From JAKZVK01 sp965248255 (GTDB lineage Bacteria > Acidobacteriota > Terriglobia > Bryobacterales > UBA6623): a stretch of 64,000 nucleotides of DNA. The position numbers were made by a program, and so were the translations under genes. Below, one piece after another: positions 36,216-46,452 of this stretch. Below the pieces are notes generated by a model. The model was not told the origin of the DNA. It did not search any database and worked only from the letters and a program-made list of their open reading frames with translations. The stretch's first letter is position 1. Each line of letters starts with the position of its first letter. The DNA lies in the NCBI GenBank assembly GCA_965248255.1, contig CBDFIW010000004.1, positions 1,922,001 to 1,986,000 of the forward strand, written 5' to 3'.

Positions 36216-36656
36216 CTACGCCGCGTCCTCGGTGCTGAGCACGATGCTTCTCCCGAGCGCCGCTAGCGCTTCCTGGACCGTCTCGGGCTTGGCGTCCTGC
36301 TTGGGATCCAATAGCCTGAGGACTACAGTCTCCGTCACCCCCAGACGTCGGGCAAGTTGCCGTTCACTCGTGCGGTGGTCGCGCATAGCGGCCCACAAGG
36401 CCACTTTGGGCGGCAGGTACAAGGGCACGCTGACCGCACGTTGCCCTTTTCTTACGCGAGACGGCGGAGGGATCTGTTCACGACGCCCTAGGCGCGAGGC
36501 GAGTGCGGCATCGAGACAATCCTCGGCTTCAGAGATCGCGTCGTCGAAGTCCACGCCCGAAGTGAGCGCCTCGGGGAGGTCCGGGAAGGACACGAGGTAG
36601 TTCCCGTCGCGCGGGTCACGTTTGATTCGCGCGGGATACCGGAAAGAATAGGTCAC
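36216..36656 (-). CDS. hicB: HicB-family antitoxin
   Basis: An N-terminal partial-RNase-H-like HicB domain (FRYPARIKRDPRDGNYLVSFPDLPEALTSG) and a C-terminal DNA-binding segment (TSERQLARRLGVTETVVLRLL) that should repress the pair. GTG 36656 was chosen because agagg lies just upstream and homologues start at this strand; a TTG at 36686 would extend it by ten residues. It lies 40 bp downstream of the toxin gene, the standard hicA-hicB order. About 146 aa. Confidence 0.85.
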   Translation of the reverse strand: MTYSFRYPARIKRDPRDGNYLVSFPDLPEALTSGVDFDDAISEAEDCLDAALASRLGRREQIPPPSRVRKGQRAVSVPLYLPPKVALWAAMRDHRTSERQLARRLGVTETVVLRLLDPKQDAKPETVQEALAALGRSIVLSTEDAA

Positions 36657-36696
36657 GCGGGCACCTCTCATGTTACAAGTCTGCAAGGTCGATCGC

Positions 36697-36888
36697 TCAT
36701 CGCGGAAAGTAGACGCTGGGAAGGTCTTTCTTCAGATCCTTCAAGACCGTGCGGTTCGAACCATAGAACAGGATTCCATGGGATCCCTTGCCGGGCTTCG
36801 GAAGGAACTCGACAGCGATTCTGTGCCTTTTACCCAAACGCTTCACCTTCCTGAGAAATCCCGCGCCCGTCACGAGCGTCAGTCTCAC
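36697..36888 (-). CDS. hicA: HicA-family mRNA interferase toxin
   Basis: 63 aa, the normal size. The dsRBD-like fold is indicated by FLRKVKRLGKRH, the catalytic-type Gly-Ser-His (GKGSHGILFYG, His37) and the C-terminal LKDLKKDLPSVYF. HicA cleaves mRNA and is held inactive by HicB, whose gene follows. The frame starts at GTG 36888, with another GTG five codons later as an alternative; neither has a strong SD. The spacer upstream (36889-37343) is full of palindromic repeats. Confidence 0.85.
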   Translation of the reverse strand: MRLTLVTGAGFLRKVKRLGKRHRIAVEFLPKPGKGSHGILFYGSNRTVLKDLKKDLPSVYFPR

Positions 36889-37343
36889 ACACTCGTTCGC
36901 GGCTCTGTCTGGGTTTACTCAGCCGCCCCAAATCCGTACGTAAGCCTCGACGACCGCTTGACGCCTCGGCCCGGCGTGACCGACCCAGTCGCTGCGTCAG
37001 AGCCGCGGACGGGAGTCCGCGGTTGGTGTAGGGCGGAAGCGTCGCGCTGTCCCATGGCGCAAGGCAATGCCTCCGCGCACGGTTCCGAGCCCCGGTAGGG
37101 GCGATGGAAAGTAGCCCACCGCGCAAGCGGTGGGTCAACCGTCCCAGACGATCCCCAGCCCCGGCAGGGGCGTTTGAGATTTGTTCTTCCTTGCACCCGT
37201 TGGGTGGGGAACACGAGAAACACGTAGGCTCTTCGACGCTCGGCCTGTTGCCGTTGCTGGATCTCACAACGCAACCTGCAGCCTCCTTACGGACGGATCA
37301 CGGGCCGCCACGCCACCGACTCCGCCGCGCTACGCTATCAACG
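36889..37343. other. 455-bp gene-free spacer with several palindromic repeats
   Basis: No convincing gene. It contains a CAGAGCCGC-family hairpin ccgcggac-ggga-gtccgcgg (37003-37022). It also has gcccc-ggta-ggggc (37089-37102), cccaccgc-gcaa-gcggtggg with a GNRA loop (37115-37134), and a second ggca-looped copy of the gcccc hairpin (about 37158-37171). The text around 37101-37114 (ggggcgatggaaa) recurs as agggcgatggaaa at about 23608-23620. Confidence 0.7.
36998..37022 (+). repeat. CAGAGCCGC-family hairpin
   Basis: cagagccgcggac followed by ggga and gtccgcgg: an 8-bp stem with a GNRA-type loop, the same design as at 11.2, 12.2 and 57.4 kb. Confidence 0.75.
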
Positions 37344-38900
37344 ATGAAAGATCGAACACACAAGCACCCTGGAGTGGCCGGTTCGATGGCCGGCACGGTT
37401 GCAACCTCCGGCGACTACCAACTTTTCTGGGGCGACCTGCATAACCACAACGCTGTTGGCTACGCTCGAGGGTCGCTCGAGCGCACCTACGACATTGCCC
37501 AGGAGCACCTCGACTTCCTGGCCTTCACGCCGCACTCGCAATGGCATGATATGCCTGAGATGCCGAATGACGCCCACATGAAGTGGGTCAACGGCTTCCA
37601 GGTGCTCAAGGACAACTGGCCCAAGGTGCAGACGATGGCCGCCGAGTCCAACCGCAAGGGGCAGTTCGTCTCGATCCTGGCGTACGAGTGGCACTCCAGC
37701 TTCTTCGGCGACTACTGCCTTTATTACCCGGTCGACGGCGCGCCGCTCAAGTACCACAACCACGTGCGCGACTTGCAGAAGTACGTCAAGGGCACGGGCG
37801 CGATGATCGTCCCGCACCACTTGGCCTACAAGCAGGGCTGGCGCGGCGCCAACTGGGACTATCTTGACCCCTCGATCAGCCCGGTGATGGAGATCATGTC
37901 CGAGCACGGCCTCTCCGAGCACGATCGAGCCGGGTTTCGCTTCATCCGCCACAGCATGGGCGGTCGTTGGACGCGCAACACGCTCCAAGCCGCCCTGAAG
38001 CGGGGGTTCCGTCCGGGCATCATCGCCAGCTCGGACGACCACCTCGGCTACCCCGGCGCCTACGGCGAAGGGCTCGCCGGCATCTGGGCCAAAGACCTCT
38101 CGCGCGAGGCCATCCTCGATGCGCTGTGGAAGCGGCGTACCATCGCCGCCAGCGGCGACCGCATCCATCTCGACGTCAAGCTCAACGGCCACTGGATGGG
38201 CTCCGAGCTTCCTTTCACCCGCGAGCGCGAAATCGAAGTCACCGCCCACGGCAAGGACGAGATCGAGAAGGTCGAGATCCTCAAGAACAACCGCGTCATC
38301 TACCGCTACTTCCCCGAGGACTACGTTCGCGACGACGCGCCATGGCCGGGCGAAGCGCTCTCACGGCTCGAGTTCGGCTGGGGGCCGTGGGGCGATCTCA
38401 ACATGGCCCGCGTCGCCGATTGGGACGCGACAGTGTCCGTCCGCAATGGGAAGATCCTCGGCTTGGATCGCTGCTTCCAATCAGGGCCCTACGACGAAGA
38501 CCGACGCGACCGCATCGTTGATCACAGTGAAACGTCCTGCCGCCTCCAGCTCTTCACGTCGCGCATGCAGGCCTACGAGGAGAAGCCCACCAAGTCAATC
38601 ATCCTGCACATTGCCGGCGGACGAGACGCCGTCCTCGAGCTGAACGTCACCAAACCCGCCAAGCTCGGCTTCCGTAAGACCCTCGGTGAGCTGGCCGAGA
38701 ACAGCGAAGTCGAGTTCACAGGTCCGTTCACATCTGAGTCGGTGCTGATCCACCGGCTGGTCACGCCCGCGCTGTTCAACGTGCGCTTCCGCCACACCGA
38801 TCAGGGAAGTCCGGGCCGCACCGACTACTACTACGTGCGCGTCACGCAAGCCAACAATGCGCACCAAGCCTGGTCAAGCCCAATCTGGGTAGAGGGATAG
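37344..38900 (+). CDS. DUF3604 / PHP-like metallohydrolase
   Basis: 518 aa from ATG 37344. The open frame continues 80 codons upstream, but that part is translated palindromic repeat DNA and is not family sequence. The N-terminal metal site YQLFWGDLHNHNAVGYARG and LAFTPHSQWHD, with MIVPHHLAYKQG and IIASSDDHLGYPG further on, is the DUF3604 signature related to PHP phosphoesterases. No signal peptide is apparent. The C-terminal third is beta-rich and ends in FRHTDQGSPGRTDYYYVRV. The function is unknown. The CehA-like gene at 30 kb belongs to the same broad superfamily. Confidence 0.85.
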   Translation: MKDRTHKHPGVAGSMAGTVATSGDYQLFWGDLHNHNAVGYARGSLERTYDIAQEHLDFLAFTPHSQWHDMPEMPNDAHMKWVNGFQVLKDNWPKVQTMAAESNRKGQFVSILAYEWHSSFFGDYCLYYPVDGAPLKYHNHVRDLQKYVKGTGAMIVPHHLAYKQGWRGANWDYLDPSISPVMEIMSEHGLSEHDRAGFRFIRHSMGGRWTRNTLQAALKRGFRPGIIASSDDHLGYPGAYGEGLAGIWAKDLSREAILDALWKRRTIAASGDRIHLDVKLNGHWMGSELPFTREREIEVTAHGKDEIEKVEILKNNRVIYRYFPEDYVRDDAPWPGEALSRLEFGWGPWGDLNMARVADWDATVSVRNGKILGLDRCFQSGPYDEDRRDRIVDHSETSCRLQLFTSRMQAYEEKPTKSIILHIAGGRDAVLELNVTKPAKLGFRKTLGELAENSEVEFTGPFTSESVLIHRLVTPALFNVRFRHTDQGSPGRTDYYYVRVTQANNAHQAWSSPIWVEG

Positions 38901-38926
38901 GCTTCGGGAGAGTCACCTGGCAGGCA

Positions 38927-38951
38927 AATGTAGGGGCATACCGTGCCCGCG
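38927..38951 (+). repeat. Single arm of the palindromic element found in the kinase gene
   Basis: aatgtaggggcata followed by ccgtgcccgcg; the first 14 bases match 26886-26900 (kinase-internal element) almost exactly. It lies between convergent genes. Confidence 0.5.
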
Positions 38952-39029
38952 CCCCAACCGCATCCGGATGTGGCCTCGCCGCGTTGCCACACCGGTTCTC
39001 ATGAAGACTCTGTCAGCTTGCGGTTCTGC

Positions 39030-39944
39030 TTACCCGTCCCAGGTGTCGGCCCGGCGATACTCCTCGAAGCACTTCTCGACGCCCGCCATGCCGGGTACCG
39101 ATAATCCGTGCTCCATCCCCAGCGGGCCCTGGTAGCCCTTGGCGTGGATGGCCTTGAACACGTTGCGGTAGTTGATCTCACCCGTGCCCGGCTCCTTGCG
39201 TCCGGGAACATCGCCCACCTGGAAGTAGGCAATACGGTCCCAGTGCTTCTCGATGTTGTTGATGAGGTTGCCTTCGGAGATCTGCTGGTGAAAGATGTCG
39301 AACAGGATCTTCACGTGCGGGCTGCCGACGCCGTCGATGATCTCGGCGGCGTGGTCGGAGGTGACCACAAAATAGCCCGGATGGCTGACCAGCACATTCA
39401 GCGGCTCGAGCACCAGCACCAGGTCGGTATTCGAGACGATGTCGGCGGCGCGCTTGAGCCCCTCGATAACCGCATCCGTTTGCTGCTTGTGCGTCAGGTT
39501 GCTCACGGCTAGACCGCTCGTCACGGTCGACCAACCGTTCCGCATCACCTGGTGGTACTCGACCGCCTTCTCCACGTCCTTCAGAAAGCCCTCGTGGAAC
39601 TTCCTGTCACAAAGCGCGTCACCCTTCCAGCCGCCGGAGTTGACGACGAACACGCCCATCTCCATCTGGAGTTCGTCCATCTTCTTGCGGAACTGTGCGG
39701 CCTCTTCGAGCGAGTGCTGGTGGGGCAGGCCGTTGTATTCGAAGGCGCGAAAGCCGTGGGAAGCGTAGAGTTCGAGCTGCTCGGGGATCGAAAGCTCTGG
39801 CAGCCAGCCGATTCGCGGCGCGTAGCGCAAGTGGTAGGTGTGCGTAGTGCTCTCAGTCATTGCCTCACTCGACTCCCGTGGCGCGCTGCAAGCAGCCGCG
39901 CCCAGAGCGAGTGCGGAACTTCCGAGAAAACAGCGGCGTTTCAT
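39030..39944 (-). CDS. Hydroxypyruvate-isomerase-like TIM-barrel protein, exported
   Basis: 304 aa. A Tat-like or lipoprotein-like N-terminus (MKRRCFLGSSALALGAAAC) precedes a sugar-phosphate isomerase/epimerase barrel. Metal and catalytic residues lie in LVLVLEPLNVLVSHPG, VKILFDIFHQQISEG, QVGDVPGRKEPGTGEINY and LGMEHG. The phrase VPGRKEPGTGEINY is typical of hydroxypyruvate isomerases (Hyi). Cytoplasmic Hyi interconverts hydroxypyruvate and tartronate semialdehyde, but the export signal suggests a different, extracytoplasmic sugar substrate. It stands alone; no clear partner gene is adjacent. Confidence 0.85.
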   Translation of the reverse strand: MKRRCFLGSSALALGAAACSAPRESSEAMTESTTHTYHLRYAPRIGWLPELSIPEQLELYASHGFRAFEYNGLPHQHSLEEAAQFRKKMDELQMEMGVFVVNSGGWKGDALCDRKFHEGFLKDVEKAVEYHQVMRNGWSTVTSGLAVSNLTHKQQTDAVIEGLKRAADIVSNTDLVLVLEPLNVLVSHPGYFVVTSDHAAEIIDGVGSPHVKILFDIFHQQISEGNLINNIEKHWDRIAYFQVGDVPGRKEPGTGEINYRNVFKAIHAKGYQGPLGMEHGLSVPGMAGVEKCFEEYRRADTWDG

Positions 39945-40019
39945 TGGGGCCTCCCGCCACAGACGCGATCACAGCGCGACGGCAACCCGAAGATTATACG
40001 ATGTTGCCCAGTCGGTTGG

Positions 40020-40970
40020 TTAGTACTCAAGCAGCACAAGCAGAGAGACTGCTGATAGAACTGAGGGCCAGACCAGGCTTTGTGTTCGTTCGAATAGCTT
40101 ACACAGACCAAATCCGACCACAGCGGCGGCAAGGATCTCCGACGCTCGAAACACACCCAAGTCCCCCATCGTCTTGAAGGGATTGGCGTAGAACGGCGCG
40201 CACAGGAGAGCGCCCGCCCCAACAACGAGGTTGCTGTGACCGAACTTCTGAGTGAGCCAGTTGTGTATGAGCCCCCGGAAGATTAGTTCCGTTGGAAGAT
40301 CGGTATTGAGAACCAGTACAGCGATAGCTGGCACCGCAATGAATGACTTGAGGATCGTCGAGACTTCCTCGACGACACCGAAGGCCCAGCCAAGAAGAGC
40401 TAGGGCACCTGGCAACACCGAGCCTGCGACCAATCCCAGCAGGACTGACCTGGTCTGCCTCGGGAACGTGTAGTTCGTACCTGGTAGCGGGCGATACAAC
40501 ACAAACCAAAACACAGTCAGGACGGACGCCGTGGCAAAGAACGGAAAGTCATCGACATTCAGCACCCCAGGTACAAGAATCCGACTGGGCAGGCGACACC
40601 AGACAGGTATCCAAAGCAGACCAAACGCTAGGGGTTCGACCCAGGACCGACCCCGCCTCCCGGGCGACACCGATGAAGGCCCCAGATATAGCAGCGCGCA
40701 CGCGGGGAGGCACAGATACGCGGTGACCAAGAGAAAGAAAGAGACGTTCCAATAGGGAAACCACACGCAACAATACGGCGTCGCAAGCAAGGCGGCCCAA
40801 CCTAAAGACCGCCACCCACGCCCCTTGAGCGAACTGCGCATGCGCCGCTGAACGTCACCATGCATGCACAGCACCATCACACCAACGAATACGCAGTGAA
40901 CGAGCCAAAAAGTGACGTGAGGGGGAGGAGGGTCGAGATAGTTGGGCTGAAAGCCGGCCTCGCTTTGCAT
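40020..40970 (-). CDS. CPBP-family (CAAX/Abi-like) membrane protein
   Basis: 316 aa with about eight hydrophobic segments. The CPBP core appears as LPTELIFRGLIHNWLTQKFG, matching the EExxxR motif except that the first Glu is Thr. The following segment (VVGAGALLCAPFY) lacks an obvious histidine at the second motif. CPBP members are intramembrane proteases, some linked to bacteriocin immunity or prenyl-protein processing. The altered motifs make activity uncertain. The gene is isolated; the 99 bp between it and the toxin gene hold nothing clear. Confidence 0.7.
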   Translation of the reverse strand: MQSEAGFQPNYLDPPPPHVTFWLVHCVFVGVMVLCMHGDVQRRMRSSLKGRGWRSLGWAALLATPYCCVWFPYWNVSFFLLVTAYLCLPACALLYLGPSSVSPGRRGRSWVEPLAFGLLWIPVWCRLPSRILVPGVLNVDDFPFFATASVLTVFWFVLYRPLPGTNYTFPRQTRSVLLGLVAGSVLPGALALLGWAFGVVEEVSTILKSFIAVPAIAVLVLNTDLPTELIFRGLIHNWLTQKFGHSNLVVGAGALLCAPFYANPFKTMGDLGVFRASEILAAAVVGFGLCKLFERTQSLVWPSVLSAVSLLVLLEY

Positions 40971-41069
40971 GAGTAGGCAGCCTAGAGAGAACTCACTAGA
41001 GATGAAGACACCACCAAGGCTTTGTTTGTTCCCTCGTTGCGACGGGTGGCCCAGGTCCGGTTCACAGGC

Positions 41070-41384
41070 TCACTTGCCCAAAGCGAAGGCCACCGCCTCG
41101 TCGACGGCCGACCTCTTCAGGGCGTTCAGCGAGGCAATCCTCCGGATGAGCTTTCTCTTGGGAATGGTTGCCAATACGTCCAGGTTGGCGACGCACGCTT
41201 TGGGCAACCCGTCCTTCTTGTCGAGCAGAACTTCGGTCGGAATCCCCCGCACCCGGGTCGTCACCGGCGCGATCATGACGAACTCGCGGACACGGTATGC
41301 CTCGTCTCGCGAGAGTAAGAGCACGGGGCGGCGACCGGACGGCGGGTCGAGATCCGCCCACCAGATTTCGCCGCGCCGCATCAC
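41070..41384 (-). CDS. PemK/MazF-like toxin
   Basis: 104 aa; begins MMRRGEIWWADLDPPSGRRPVL, the N-terminal signature of PemK/MazF endoribonucleases, with VMIAPVTTRVRG and TEVLLDKKDGLPKACVANL following. These enzymes cut single-stranded mRNA and are silenced by a cognate antitoxin. GTG/ATG starts at 41379-41384 overlap the antitoxin stop (tggtgatg), so the pair is translationally coupled. Confidence 0.88.
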   Translation of the reverse strand: MMRRGEIWWADLDPPSGRRPVLLLSRDEAYRVREFVMIAPVTTRVRGIPTEVLLDKKDGLPKACVANLDVLATIPKRKLIRRIASLNALKRSAVDEAVAFALGK

Positions 41385-41638
41385 CAGTCCTCCGAAGCCA
41401 GAGCTTCGTCGGACCAGCGCTCGGCCCCAAGCGCGTCGCCCGTCTCTTCAGGGCGCAGCCGATAGCCGGCCTCATACTGCTCGACGAGCTTTCTTGTCTC
41501 CTGCTGATCGAGCCAGTACTTCAGCGCTTCCTGCACAACGCCACTTCGCGTCGCTCTTCGGGTCCTGCGCGCCCGTTCGACAGCCCGCAGCAGGTCGGAC
41601 GGCAGACTGACGGCAATTCTGGCGCTCTTGGATTTCAC
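41381..41638 (-). CDS. Ribbon-helix-helix antitoxin
   Basis: 85 aa. The N-terminal RHH segment (KSARIAVSLPSDLLRAVE) should dimerise and bind the palindrome just upstream, and the acidic C-terminus (EETGDALGAERWSDEALASEDW in part) would wrap the toxin. It starts at GTG 41638 and overlaps the toxin gene by four bases, the usual antitoxin-first order of MazEF-type operons. Confidence 0.85.
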   Translation of the reverse strand: MKSKSARIAVSLPSDLLRAVERARRTRRATRSGVVQEALKYWLDQQETRKLVEQYEAGYRLRPEETGDALGAERWSDEALASEDW

Positions 41639-41653
41639 AGCGATATTACTATT

Positions 41654-41671
41654 ATATGATTATAATCATAT
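41654..41671. promoter_or_regulatory. 18-bp perfect palindrome, probable operator/promoter of the TA pair
   Basis: ATATGATTATAATCATAT is fully self-complementary and centred 24 bp upstream of the antitoxin GTG. It contains TATAAT, and the adjacent minus-strand TATAAT (41651-41656) lies close enough to the start for a nearly leaderless transcript. RHH antitoxins autoregulate through such sites. It is strikingly AT-rich in a GC-rich region. Confidence 0.7.
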
Positions 41672-41772
41672 CACAAAGACACCAGCCGAATACTCACATA
41701 CACTTCGCGCACCCTCTGCAGCCGGACCCTTGCGTTACCATCGGCTATACCGGTGGCGATGGTCGGCACAAA

Positions 41773-42711
41773 ATGACTAAGGCTGCTCCTTGGATCATTG
41801 TTGGGGTGGTTCTAGATCTGCTCGGCGCGGTGTTGATCGTCACCTCATTGCCCGACATCGGACCGACACTAATCGCGGGCGTGGCGACACTCGTAGTCGG
41901 CGGGGTTCTGGTCAGTGTGGGCGTCATCCGGAGGACAAAGTCCGCGGCGCAGCCCGGCGTTGTGCCGGGACGGCCCTCCGGTAGCGGATGGCGTCCTGAA
42001 TCCGAGCTGGCTCAACCCCTTCCGCGCAGCATCGCTCTCAGCCGTTCCGGTAGGAGAATCGTGCTGTTGTGGGCTCTGCTGACCGTGGCCGTGCCCGGCT
42101 ATATCATTCTCGTGGCTGCCCGTTCGAAGACGCCTGACACCAGCCATGTTACCGAGTCCTTCCTTGAAAGCTCCGGAGAGATTCACGACAAGGAGGTCAG
42201 AGGCGGCCCGAACGGACCTCGCTACTACCTGTACTACAGTTTCGTTTGCGACCAGGGAGACCTGTACCGAGGCTCCCTTCAGGTGGAGAAAGAAGCTTAC
42301 GATTCCCTGAAGGTGGGAGATCCTGTGCCCGTGAGGTTCTTTCCTGAGAACCCGACCGTCCACGAAGTGGCTGGTTTCGAAACCAAGCCCAAATCGCCGC
42401 CCGTGATCCCTTTTGCGACCGGTTTCACCGCCTTGATGGTTGCGATCTTCGAGATAATGCGCCGGCGTTATCGCAACCTCACGGCTCGTGGCGTCAGCAC
42501 CGCCGGGCTGATTGAATCGTTGCGGAGACGGGGAGCTGGGGCCGTCTACCTGCTCAGTTATTCGGTCAACGGGCAGGTCCGAAAGTTGCGGGGGACCGAG
42601 CATGAATTGAATCTGAGCGAGGGCGATTCCCTCACCGTGCTCTACGATCCCGGCAAACCCCAGAAGGCGCTCATCTACCGGCTCGGCATGTATCAGGCCG
42701 TGACGGAATAG
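41773..42711 (+). CDS. DUF3592-type membrane protein
   Basis: 312 aa from ATG 41773; the frame upstream to 41656 would run through the TA operator. Four hydrophobic segments are visible: two at the N-terminus (WIIVGVVLDLLGAVLIVTSL and the next), one near 110 (IVLLWALLTVAVPGYIILVA) and one near 210. Between and after them are DUF3592-like beta domains (YYLYYSFVCDQGDLYRGS; VYLLSYSVNGQVRKLRGT). It is a predicted inner-membrane protein of unknown role. No clear SD is present, and it is not evidently in an operon with its neighbours. Confidence 0.7.
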   Translation: MTKAAPWIIVGVVLDLLGAVLIVTSLPDIGPTLIAGVATLVVGGVLVSVGVIRRTKSAAQPGVVPGRPSGSGWRPESELAQPLPRSIALSRSGRRIVLLWALLTVAVPGYIILVAARSKTPDTSHVTESFLESSGEIHDKEVRGGPNGPRYYLYYSFVCDQGDLYRGSLQVEKEAYDSLKVGDPVPVRFFPENPTVHEVAGFETKPKSPPVIPFATGFTALMVAIFEIMRRRYRNLTARGVSTAGLIESLRRRGAGAVYLLSYSVNGQVRKLRGTEHELNLSEGDSLTVLYDPGKPQKALIYRLGMYQAVTE

Positions 42712-42812
42712 CTCTAGTCGCGGCTCATCAGATGAAGAGCCGTTTGCTCGACTCCCGGGCTAGGCGCTATTCTGTATGAAATTCCGATCCTGCCATCTCG
42801 TGAGCCAATACC

Positions 42813-43202
42813 ATGGTCGACCTCGTCAGACTGCATCATGTCTCGTTTGCCGTTCACGATCTCGACGCGTCCAACCATTTCTTCGGAGAGCTGCTGGGGC
42901 TGGAAGAGATTGCTCGGCCGAGCTTCACGTTCCGCGGCGCCTGGTACACGCTGGGTGACCAGCAGCTTCACCTGATCGAGGTGCAGGCCGATGGGCGTGA
43001 AGCAAGAGGCCGCATCGGACGCAAGGATCATGTGGCGCTCGAGGTCGCCGACGCGCGGGCAGTGCGTCAACAGCTATCGGATGCGGGGGTCGAGTTCGAA
43101 CAAGGCGGCAATCAGGCGCTCGGGATGGACCAGGTGTTTTGCCGCGACCCCGACGGGCACGCCATCGAGTTTGTGCAATACCTCACACCGCCAGCAACTT
43201 GA
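42813..43202 (+). CDS. VOC-family (glyoxalase-like) protein
   Basis: 129 aa, a single VOC domain made of two beta-alpha-beta-beta-beta modules. Candidate metal ligands are His8/9 (RLHHVSFAV), a Glu in QLHLIEVQ, His near 85 (KDHVALEV) and Glu in HAIEFVQYL. Members include glyoxalase I, dioxygenases and resistance proteins. The C-terminal RDPDGHAIEFVQ is generic, so no specific reaction can be given. It is a small stand-alone gene; ATG 42813 is the family-typical start. Confidence 0.85.
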   Translation: MVDLVRLHHVSFAVHDLDASNHFFGELLGLEEIARPSFTFRGAWYTLGDQQLHLIEVQADGREARGRIGRKDHVALEVADARAVRQQLSDAGVEFEQGGNQALGMDQVFCRDPDGHAIEFVQYLTPPAT

Positions 43203-43325
43203 ATCGGGCGTGGCTCGTCCAAAAAATGGGGGCGCCTAGGCTCGGCCTGAGTTCGCGCGCGCGCCGGGTCGGGTGCGCGGGCCCGCTGACGCGGCATCTT
43301 GTGTCCTACGGAGGGAGGGCGATTA

Positions 43326-43919
43326 ATGGGAAGATTCCTGACTCTTATCGTGTTGACACTGGGGATGACGGCCACCGCCGCGGCACAGTCCGCCGAGATT
43401 GGGGTCACGGTCGGGCGGTCTAACTTCTCCAGCAGCGGCATCGGAACGATCACTGATTTCGAGTTGGGCGTGGTTCCAGTCACACTCGACAACGGCATCC
43501 GCATCGGCGCTCGGATTACCCTCAACACTGGGTACTTTTTCGGCCAGGAGCTGAGCTACGCCTTCCAAGATAGCGGCCTGAGCTTCGGGGGCGGCTCCTC
43601 GGACAGCATTACCATCCAAAACATCTATTACAACTTCGTGGTCCATGCCACGCCGGAAGGCAGTGTCGTACGGCCGTTCGGCACTGGCGGGGTCGGCGTG
43701 TCTGTGTTTTTCCCGCCTGGGTTCTCATCGTTCTCAGGAGGGGGGCAGAACAAGTTCGGCTACAACTTCGGCGGGGGATTAAAGTTCAAACTGAATGAAA
43801 TGTTCGGCTTCCGCGTTGACGTTAGAGACCACGTTACCGGGCGGCCGTTCGACCTGGCGGGAGCCTCGGGCAGATTTCACAATGTGGAGTACTCCGGGAC
43901 GTTCTCGCTTCTGTTCTGA
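43326..43919 (+). CDS. Outer-membrane beta-barrel protein (OmpA/OmpW-like barrel)
   Basis: 197 aa from ATG 43326, with a strong SD (ggagggaggg at 43311-43320). A signal peptide (MGRFLTLIVLTLGMTATAAAQ) is followed by alternating amphipathic strands and a C-terminal aromatic strand ending FSLLF, as expected for a small outer-membrane barrel inserted by BamA. Glycine-rich loops (SFGGGSSDS, FPPGFSSFSGGGQ) are extracellular candidates. No specific function can be read from it. Confidence 0.8.
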   Translation: MGRFLTLIVLTLGMTATAAAQSAEIGVTVGRSNFSSSGIGTITDFELGVVPVTLDNGIRIGARITLNTGYFFGQELSYAFQDSGLSFGGGSSDSITIQNIYYNFVVHATPEGSVVRPFGTGGVGVSVFFPPGFSSFSGGGQNKFGYNFGGGLKFKLNEMFGFRVDVRDHVTGRPFDLAGASGRFHNVEYSGTFSLLF

Positions 43920-43996
43920 GGCGGATCCACGGAGGGTCGCAGGCGTTCCGCCGGATTCAGGCCGTAACCAAAGTGGCGCCTTTGGCCAGAAACCGC

Positions 43997-45475
<1,479 letters not shown>

Positions 45476-45580
45476 GGTCCCAGTCTACTCCAAGTATTCG
45501 GGGGGCGGGCCGTGATTTGATACGATGGCCCTCCCAGGCGCGGTTTGCTCATTCGTACCGGCACTAGTTTGATTTCTAAA

Positions 45581-45600
45581 CCCCAGGTTTCCGCCTGGGG
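45581..45600. repeat. Small hairpin repeat ccccagg...cctgggg
   Basis: Seven-bp stem (45581-45587 / 45594-45600) with loop tttccg, lying in the divergent spacer between the DUF1501 and ABC genes. Similar short hairpins are scattered through the window. Confidence 0.5.
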
Positions 45601-45660
45601 CTCCGTTCGGTGCTTGTACCCAATCGGAATGTCCGAGATGGCGCTCTCCCTAGACAGCCA

Positions 45661-46452
45661 ATGGTTTTAGACTCGCCTTCCTTGATCGAGTTCCGCAACG
45701 TCAGCGTGATGCGGGGCCGCACGCAGGCGCTGGATCGCATTTCGCTTTCGATCTCGCTCGGCGAGCACGTGGCGATCGTCGGGCCGAACGGCTGCGGCAA
45801 GTCGACACTCATCAAGACGATCACGCGCGAATGCCATCCGCTGCAGACGTCGCCCGATTCTTCGCTCAAGATCTTGGGCAAGGACCGCTGGAACATCTTC
45901 CACCTGCGCCCGCAACTCGGCATCGTCTCGCCCGATTGGGTCGAGCTGTGCACGCGACCCATCTCGGGGCGGGAAGCCGTGCTCTCGGGCTTCTTCAGCA
46001 GCACGGAGATTTGGCCGCACAACCACGTGACAGCGGCCATGCGGCTCAAGACGGACGAGATCCTCGAAGGGCTCGAAATCAACCATTTGGCCGCGCACGA
46101 CATGTCGGAGATGTCGTCAGGTGAATCACGGCGCATCGTCATCGCCCGCGCCCTAGTGCACGATCCGAAGGCGTTGATTCTGGACGAGCCGACGGCCAGC
46201 CTGGACCTGCGGGCGGTCCACGAATTGCGTCTGATGCTGCGCAAGATCGCGCAGGATGGGGTGAGCGTCATCCTTGTGACGCACGATCTGCCGGACATCA
46301 TTCCAGAGATCAACAGGGTTGTGCTGCTCAAGGACGGCAAGGTCTTTCGTGACGGCCTGAAGAAAGAGATCCTCTCCGACGGGCCCCTTTCGACCCTTTT
46401 CGGCCTGCCGCTTGAAGTCATCCAGAGAGACGGATACTTCGCCGTAGTGTAG
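45661..46452 (+). CDS. ABC transporter ATP-binding protein
   Basis: 263 aa from ATG 45661 (an upstream TTG at 45610 would run through repeat DNA). It has a single nucleotide-binding domain: Walker A GPNGCGKST, a Q-loop region (PQLGIVSPDW), signature SSGESRR, Walker B ALILDEPTASLD and H-loop VTHDLPD. It resembles ModF/YlmA-like or Fe-chelate ATPases, with no permease or binding-protein gene adjacent. A partner elsewhere or a non-transport role is possible. Confidence 0.85.
   Translation: MVLDSPSLIEFRNVSVMRGRTQALDRISLSISLGEHVAIVGPNGCGKSTLIKTITRECHPLQTSPDSSLKILGKDRWNIFHLRPQLGIVSPDWVELCTRPISGREAVLSGFFSSTEIWPHNHVTAAMRLKTDEILEGLEINHLAAHDMSEMSSGESRRIVIARALVHDPKALILDEPTASLDLRAVHELRLMLRKIAQDGVSVILVTHDLPDIIPEINRVVLLKDGKVFRDGLKKEILSDGPLSTLFGLPLEVIQRDGYFAVV

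Noticed and set aside
37104..37343. 80-codon N-terminal extension of the DUF3604 frame
   Set aside because: The sequence is palindromic repeat DNA read by chance; family similarity and a sensible N-terminus start at ATG 37344.
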